From an uncultured Rubrivivax sp. (GTDB lineage: Bacteria > Pseudomonadota > Gammaproteobacteria > Burkholderiales > Burkholderiaceae_C): DNA of 8,786 nucleotides. The notes under the pieces were generated by a model. It was not told the DNA's origin, did no database searches, and saw only the letters and a list, made by a program, of their open reading frames with translations. Location: assembly GCA_937967345.1 (NCBI GenBank), contig CALBTN010000294.1, forward strand, positions 1-8,786, written 5' to 3'. The position numbers and the translations under genes were made by a program. Position 1 is the first letter of the stretch. Every line of letters starts with the position of its first letter. This document shows positions 5,150-8,786 of this stretch, in pieces.

Positions 5150-6247
5150 ATGATCCCCACGCCCTACTACCTGATCGACAAGGCGGCGCTGCTGCGCAAC
5201 CTGCAGGTCATCCAGCAGCTGCGCCGCGACAGTGGCGCCAAGCTGCTGCTGGCGCTGAAGTGCTTCGCCACCTGGTCGGTGTTCGACCTGATGCGCGAGT
5301 ACATGGACGGCACCACCTCGTCGTCGCTGTACGAGGTCAAGCTCGGCTGGCACAAGTTCGGCGGCGAGACCCACGCCTACAGCGTGGCCTTCGCCGACGA
5401 CGAGATCGACGAGGTCGTCGCGCACTGCGACAAGATCATCTTCAACTCGGTCAACCAGCTCGTGCGCTTCGAGGGCAGGGCCGGCGGCAAGCCGCTGGGG
5501 CTGCGGCTGAACCCCGGGCTCAGCGTGTCGGGCCACGATCTGGCCGATCCGGCGCGGCCGTTCAGCCGGCTGGGCGAATCCGACCCGGCGCGCATCCTGT
5601 CGATGGTCGACCGGCTGGACGGCGTGATGATCCACAACAACTGCGAGAACGCCGAGTTCGAGCGCTTCGATGCGCTGCTGACCCAGACCGAACAACGCTA
5701 CGCCGAGGTCTTCGAGCGGGTCGACTGGGTCAGCCTGGGCGGCGGCATCAGCTTCACCGCGCCCGGCTACGCGCTCGATGCCTTTTGCCAGCGGCTGCGC
5801 CGCTTCGCGCAGCGCCACCGCGTGCAGGTCTACCTCGAGCCCGGCGAGGCGGCGGTGCGCGGCACGACCACGCTCGAAGTCAGCGTGCTCGACACCGGCT
5901 TCAACGGCATGGAGCTGGCGGTGGTCGATGCCTCGACCGAAGCCCACATGCTGGACCTGCTGATCTACCGCGAGACCGCGCCGATCGGCGCCGGGGTGGG
6001 CGGGCACCAGGTGCAGATCTGCGGCAAGACCTGCCTGGCCGGCGACATCTTCGGCAGCGGCCGCTTCGAGCAGCCGCTGCGCGTCGGCGATCGGCTGTCG
6101 ATCGGCGATGCCGCCGGCTACACCATGGTCAAGAAGAACTGGTTCAACGGCGTGCGCATGCCCGCCATTGCACTGCGCGAACTCGATGGCCGCGTGCATG
6201 TGGTGCGCAGCTTCTCGTACGACGACTACGTCGGCAGTCTGTCCTGA
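5150..6247 (+). CDS. nspC: Carboxynorspermidine/carboxyspermidine decarboxylase
   Basis: This 365-residue cytoplasmic PLP enzyme removes CO2 from carboxynorspermidine or carboxyspermidine to give norspermidine or spermidine. It belongs to the alanine-racemase-fold decarboxylases. The PLP lysine is K37 in LLALKCFATWSV, with LYEVKLG at 60-66 and HNNCEN at 162-167. Phosphate-binding LGGGIS is at 196-201 and EPGE at 230-233. C295 in CGKTCLAGD is the conserved catalytic cysteine, and the GDAAGYTMVKKNWFNG block is at 319-334. Length is normal and no key residue is missing. The ATG at 5150 gives the family start (TPYYLIDKAALLRNL) but has no clear ribosome binding site. Its partner synthase follows after 39 bp, so the two form an operon. 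With no promoter in the 45 bp upstream, transcription may begin at 4685 through the HTH gene. Carboxyspermidine versus carboxynorspermidine preference cannot be told. Confidence 0.92.
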   Translation: MIPTPYYLIDKAALLRNLQVIQQLRRDSGAKLLLALKCFATWSVFDLMREYMDGTTSSSLYEVKLGWHKFGGETHAYSVAFADDEIDEVVAHCDKIIFNSVNQLVRFEGRAGGKPLGLRLNPGLSVSGHDLADPARPFSRLGESDPARILSMVDRLDGVMIHNNCENAEFERFDALLTQTEQRYAEVFERVDWVSLGGGISFTAPGYALDAFCQRLRRFAQRHRVQVYLEPGEAAVRGTTTLEVSVLDTGFNGMELAVVDASTEAHMLDLLIYRETAPIGAGVGGHQVQICGKTCLAGDIFGSGRFEQPLRVGDRLSIGDAAGYTMVKKNWFNGVRMPAIALRELDGRVHVVRSFSYDDYVGSLS

Positions 6248-6286
6248 CCCCCGCGGGATCGAACCCGAGTGAATAGGAGCGATCGG

Positions 6287-7576
6287 ATGAAACGCAATGT
6301 CCTGATCATCGGCGCCGGCGGCGTCGCCCGAGTCGTGGCGCACAAGTGCGCGCAGAACAACGCGCTGCTGGGCGACATTCACATCGCCTCGCGCACGCTG
6401 AGCAAGTGCCACGCCATCATCGAGTCGGTCGAGCGCAAGGGCTCGCTGCAACGCCCGGCGCGGCTGCGCGCGCACGCGCTGGACGCGATGGACACCGCCG
6501 CCACCGCGCAGCTGATCCGCGCGACGCAATCCAGCATCGTGATCAACGTCGGCGCGCCCTTCGTCAACATGTCGGTGCTGGCGGCGTGCATCGACACCGG
6601 CGCGGCCTACCTCGATACCGCGATCCACGAGGACCCGGCCAAGGTCTGCGAGACGCCGCCGTGGTACGCCAACTACGAGTGGAAGCAGCGCCATGCCTGC
6701 CAGCGCGCCGGCGTGACCGCGGTGCTGGGCATCGGCTTCGATCCGGGCGTGGTCAACGCCTACGCGCGCTACGCGCTGGACACCGGCGTCGAGCGCGCCG
6801 AGTCGATCGACATCATCGACATCAACGCCGGCAGCCACGGCCGCTACTTCGCCACCAACTTCGACCCCGAGACCAACTTTCGCGAGTTCACCTCGACCGC
6901 GTGGTCGTGGGAGAACGGTGCCTGGAAGGCCAACGCGATGTTCGAGCACCGCAAGGAGTGGGACTTGCCGGTGGTGGGCAAGTCGGTCGCCTACCTGACC
7001 GGGCACGACGAGCTGCACTCGATGTCGCAGACGCTGGGGGTGCCCGACATCCGCTTCTGGATGGGCTTCAGCGATCACTACATCCAGGTCTTCACGGTGC
7101 TGAACAAGCTGGGCCTGCTGTCCGAGCAGCCGGTGCGCACCGCGCGCGGCCAGCAGGTGGTGCCGCTGGAAGTGATCAAGGCGGTGCTGCCCGACCCGGC
7201 CTCGCTCGCCCCCGGCTACACCGGCAAGACCTGCATCGGCGTGCTGGTCAAGGGCGTGCAGCGCGGCCGGCCCGAAGAGCTGCTGATCTACAACGTGTGC
7301 GATCACGAGGCCAGCTACCAGGAGGTGGAAAGCCAGGCCATCTCCTACACCGCCGGCGTGCCGGCGGCGGCCGCGGCGCTGCTGATCGCCGACGGCACCT
7401 GGGATTGCCGCGAGATGGTCAACGTCGAGCAGCTCGACCCGGTACCGCTGATCGCGCTGATGAACCGCATGGGGCTGGTGACGCGCATCCGCGATGCGCG
7501 CGGTGACCGCGTGCTCGACCCGCGGCGCGAGCCGGTCGGCCAAGCCGAGCCCAGGCTGCGCGCCAACGCGCGCTAG
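6287..7576 (+). CDS. Carboxynorspermidine/carboxyspermidine synthase (saccharopine dehydrogenase family)
   Basis: This 429-residue enzyme should use NAD(P)H to condense L-aspartate semialdehyde with putrescine or 1,3-diaminopropane, giving carboxyspermidine or carboxynorspermidine for NspC. The N-terminal Rossmann motif is VLIIGAGGVARVVAHK at residues 5-20, followed by IASRTLSKC. Further family stretches are VINVGAPFVNMSVLAACIDT, GAAYLDTAIHEDP, VLGIGFDPGVVNAYARYALD and the IIDINAGSHGRYFATNFDPE block. Saccharopine reductase relatives share the fold, but adjacency to nspC settles the assignment. The ATG at 6287 has AGGAG at 6275-6279, 7 bp upstream; a GTG at 6269 is a poorer choice. The last ~25 residues are an Arg/Pro-rich tail that looks unconserved. 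A strong hairpin follows the stop. Confidence 0.92.
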   Translation: MKRNVLIIGAGGVARVVAHKCAQNNALLGDIHIASRTLSKCHAIIESVERKGSLQRPARLRAHALDAMDTAATAQLIRATQSSIVINVGAPFVNMSVLAACIDTGAAYLDTAIHEDPAKVCETPPWYANYEWKQRHACQRAGVTAVLGIGFDPGVVNAYARYALDTGVERAESIDIIDINAGSHGRYFATNFDPETNFREFTSTAWSWENGAWKANAMFEHRKEWDLPVVGKSVAYLTGHDELHSMSQTLGVPDIRFWMGFSDHYIQVFTVLNKLGLLSEQPVRTARGQQVVPLEVIKAVLPDPASLAPGYTGKTCIGVLVKGVQRGRPEELLIYNVCDHEASYQEVESQAISYTAGVPAAAAALLIADGTWDCREMVNVEQLDPVPLIALMNRMGLVTRIRDARGDRVLDPRREPVGQAEPRLRANAR

Positions 7577-7577
7577 G

Positions 7578-7602
7578 CGCGCGCTGCGGCGCGCAGCGCG
7601 CG
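7578..7602 (+). terminator. Strong GC hairpin after the polyamine synthase gene
   Basis: A perfect 10-bp stem (7578-7587 with 7593-7602) closes a 5-base loop and begins two bases after the stop codon at 7574-7576. GGGGAAGGG follows rather than a T-run, so it is not a classical intrinsic terminator. It may stabilise or partly terminate the nspC-synthase transcript ahead of the ligase gene, or act as an attenuator with the leader ORF just downstream. Confidence 0.45.
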
Positions 7603-7613
7603 GGGAAGGGACC

Positions 7614-7673
7614 ATGATTCGGCCCGGGCGGTCCGTGGCGCCTTGGTCGACCGCTGCGAGGACACGCCGATGA
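7614..7673 (+). CDS. 19-codon leader ORF overlapping the ligase start
   Basis: An ATG at 7614 sits behind a purine-rich stretch (GGGGAAGGGA, 7602-7611) and opens a 19-residue frame (MIRPGRSVAPWSTAARTRR). Its TGA at 7671-7673 overlaps the ligase ATG at 7670 as ATGA. The arrangement suggests translational coupling or a leader peptide. The short length and lack of any known homology leave it tentative, since the ligase has its own GAGGA site. Confidence 0.3.
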   Translation: MIRPGRSVAPWSTAARTRR

Positions 7674-8786
7674 GCCTGAGCCACCTGCTGCTGCGCCGCG
7701 CGTTGCTCGAGCCGCAGCGCGATGCGATCTTCGACGGCATCCGGCCGTGGGCAAGCCACGGCCAATGGGCCGCGCGCAGCGCCGGGCTGGCGCGCCGGCT
7801 GCAGCAGGCCGGGCTGGGCAGCGGCGACCGGGTCGTGCTGTTCATGCACAACCAGCCGCGCTATCTTGAAGTGCTGTGGGGCATCTGGTGGGCCGGCCTG
7901 GTGGCGGTGCCGGTGAACGCCAAGCTGCACCCGGCCGAGCTGGAATGGATCGTCGGCGATGCCCAGGCGGCCTGGGCCTTCGTCAGCGGCGATCTGCTGA
8001 CACAGCCGCTGGCCGGCTCGATCCATCAGGTCGACATCGACTCGGCCGAAGCCGACGCGCTGCTGGCGCCGCTGGATGACGTTCGGGCGCAGCCGATCGC
8101 GCAGCGCGCCAGCGACGACCTGGCGTGGCTGTTCTACACCAGCGGCACCACCGGGCGGCCCAAGGGCGTGATGCTGACGCAGCGCAACCTGATGACGATG
8201 GGGCTGGGCTACTTCGCCGACGTCGATGCGATCGCGCCGCACGACGCCATCGTCTATGCCGCGCCGATGTCGCACGGCTGCGGCATCTACGCGATCCCGC
8301 ACCTGATGGCCGGCGCGCGCCACGTGGTGCCGGCCAGCCGCGGCGTCGACCCCGCCGAGATGTTCGCGCTGGGCCGCGCGCTCGGGCCGCTGTCGACCTT
8401 TGCCGCGCCGACCATCGTCAAGCGGCTGGCCGACCACGTCGAGGCCGCCGGACTGACGCCGGCCGACTGCGCCGCGGCCTTCAAGACCATCGTCTATGGC
8501 GGCGCGCCCATGTACCTGGCCGACATCGAGCGTGCGCTGCGGCTGATGGGGCCGCGCTTCGTGCAGATCTACGGCCAGGGCGAAACGCCGATGGTGGCGG
8601 CCGCGCTGTCGCGGCAACTCGTGGCCGACCGCAGCCATGCCCGCTGCCGCGAGCGGCGCGCGTCGGTCGGCGTCGCGCAAACGCCGGTGCAATTGCGCGT
8701 GGCCGACCCCGGCGGGCGCGAGCTGCCGGTGGGCCAGACCGGCGAGGTGCTGGTGCGCGGCGACACCGTGATGGCCGGCTACTGGC
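7670..8786 (+). CDS. AMP-forming acyl-CoA synthetase/ligase (ANL family), 3' end cut by window
   Basis: The visible 372 residues are the N-terminal domain of an ATP-dependent acid-CoA ligase, which activates a carboxylate as acyl-AMP and transfers it to CoA. Seen in order: GDRVVLFMHNQPRYLEVLWG at about 52-71, the phosphate-binding loop YTSGTTGRPKGVML at 156-169, an APMSHG substrate-pocket segment at 198-203, VYGGAPM at 275-281, and the adenine-binding YGQGET at 301-306. RELPVGQTGEVLVRGDTVMAGYW leads toward the C-terminal domain beyond the edge, where the hinge and catalytic lysine would be. The ATG at 7670 has GAGGA at 7658-7662, 7 bp upstream. It resembles fatty-acid or aromatic-acid ligases; the substrate cannot be read from the sequence. 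It lies 93 bp after the polyamine synthase gene, past a hairpin, so shared function with that pair is uncertain. Confidence 0.88.
   Translation, partial: MSLSHLLLRRALLEPQRDAIFDGIRPWASHGQWAARSAGLARRLQQAGLGSGDRVVLFMHNQPRYLEVLWGIWWAGLVAVPVNAKLHPAELEWIVGDAQAAWAFVSGDLLTQPLAGSIHQVDIDSAEADALLAPLDDVRAQPIAQRASDDLAWLFYTSGTTGRPKGVMLTQRNLMTMGLGYFADVDAIAPHDAIVYAAPMSHGCGIYAIPHLMAGARHVVPASRGVDPAEMFALGRALGPLSTFAAPTIVKRLADHVEAAGLTPADCAAAFKTIVYGGAPMYLADIERALRLMGPRFVQIYGQGETPMVAAALSRQLVADRSHARCRERRASVGVAQTPVQLRVADPGGRELPVGQTGEVLVRGDTVMAGYW

Noticed and set aside
4529..8692. Very long open frame (about 1387 codons) on the minus strand opposite the HTH, nspC, synthase and ligase genes
   Set aside because: It is His/Arg/Gln/Asp-rich with no recognisable domain and lies antisense to four well-supported genes. 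G/C third-position bias removes stops from this frame.

Overview
The window is a GC-rich stretch of bacterial chromosome with strong G/C third-position bias. MinC, the glycine-zipper protein, codon use and overall layout fit a betaproteobacterium, probably Burkholderiales; that placement is inference. No rRNA, tRNA, CRISPR array or transposase gene was seen.

Layout. At 1-315 (minus) lies the N-terminal part of the septum-site inhibitor minC, running off the left edge. At 532-1083 (plus) is a small anchored glycine-zipper envelope protein. After a GC-rich gap with a 5-bp tandem repeat comes a complete CPA1-type Na+/H+ antiporter at 1313-3010 (plus). A hairpin at 3010-3029 separates it from three convergent minus-strand genes. 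Read from their promoter these are an AbrB/MazE-fold antitoxin (4532-4263), a PIN-domain VapC-like toxin (4266-3811, ATGA overlap) and an open frame of 259 codons (3836-3057). The last joins the start of a Type ISP restriction-modification enzyme directly to its extreme C-terminus, without the nuclease core, helicase and methyltransferase. This looks like a decayed defence island.

The control region 4533-4834 is the densest in signals. It carries five TGGCA-type boxes at exactly 12-bp spacing upstream of the antitoxin. A near-perfect 20-bp palindrome contains the -35 box of a strong plus-strand promoter, and a second dyad sits at the expected transcription start. A 9-residue-period low-complexity segment then precedes an XRE-type HTH gene with no good start codon. 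The HTH looks like an orphan antitoxin whose partner and N-terminus are lost.

The right half (plus) is a metabolic cluster: nspC (5150-6247), a saccharopine-dehydrogenase-fold carboxynorspermidine/carboxyspermidine synthase (6287-7576), and an AMP-forming acyl-CoA ligase (from 7670, cut by the right edge). The first two form the aspartate-semialdehyde-dependent route to norspermidine or spermidine. They begin only 45 bp after the HTH gene with no evident promoter of their own, so the operator-controlled promoter may drive them. A hairpin and a 19-codon leader ORF, whose stop overlaps the ligase start, separate the ligase from the polyamine pair.
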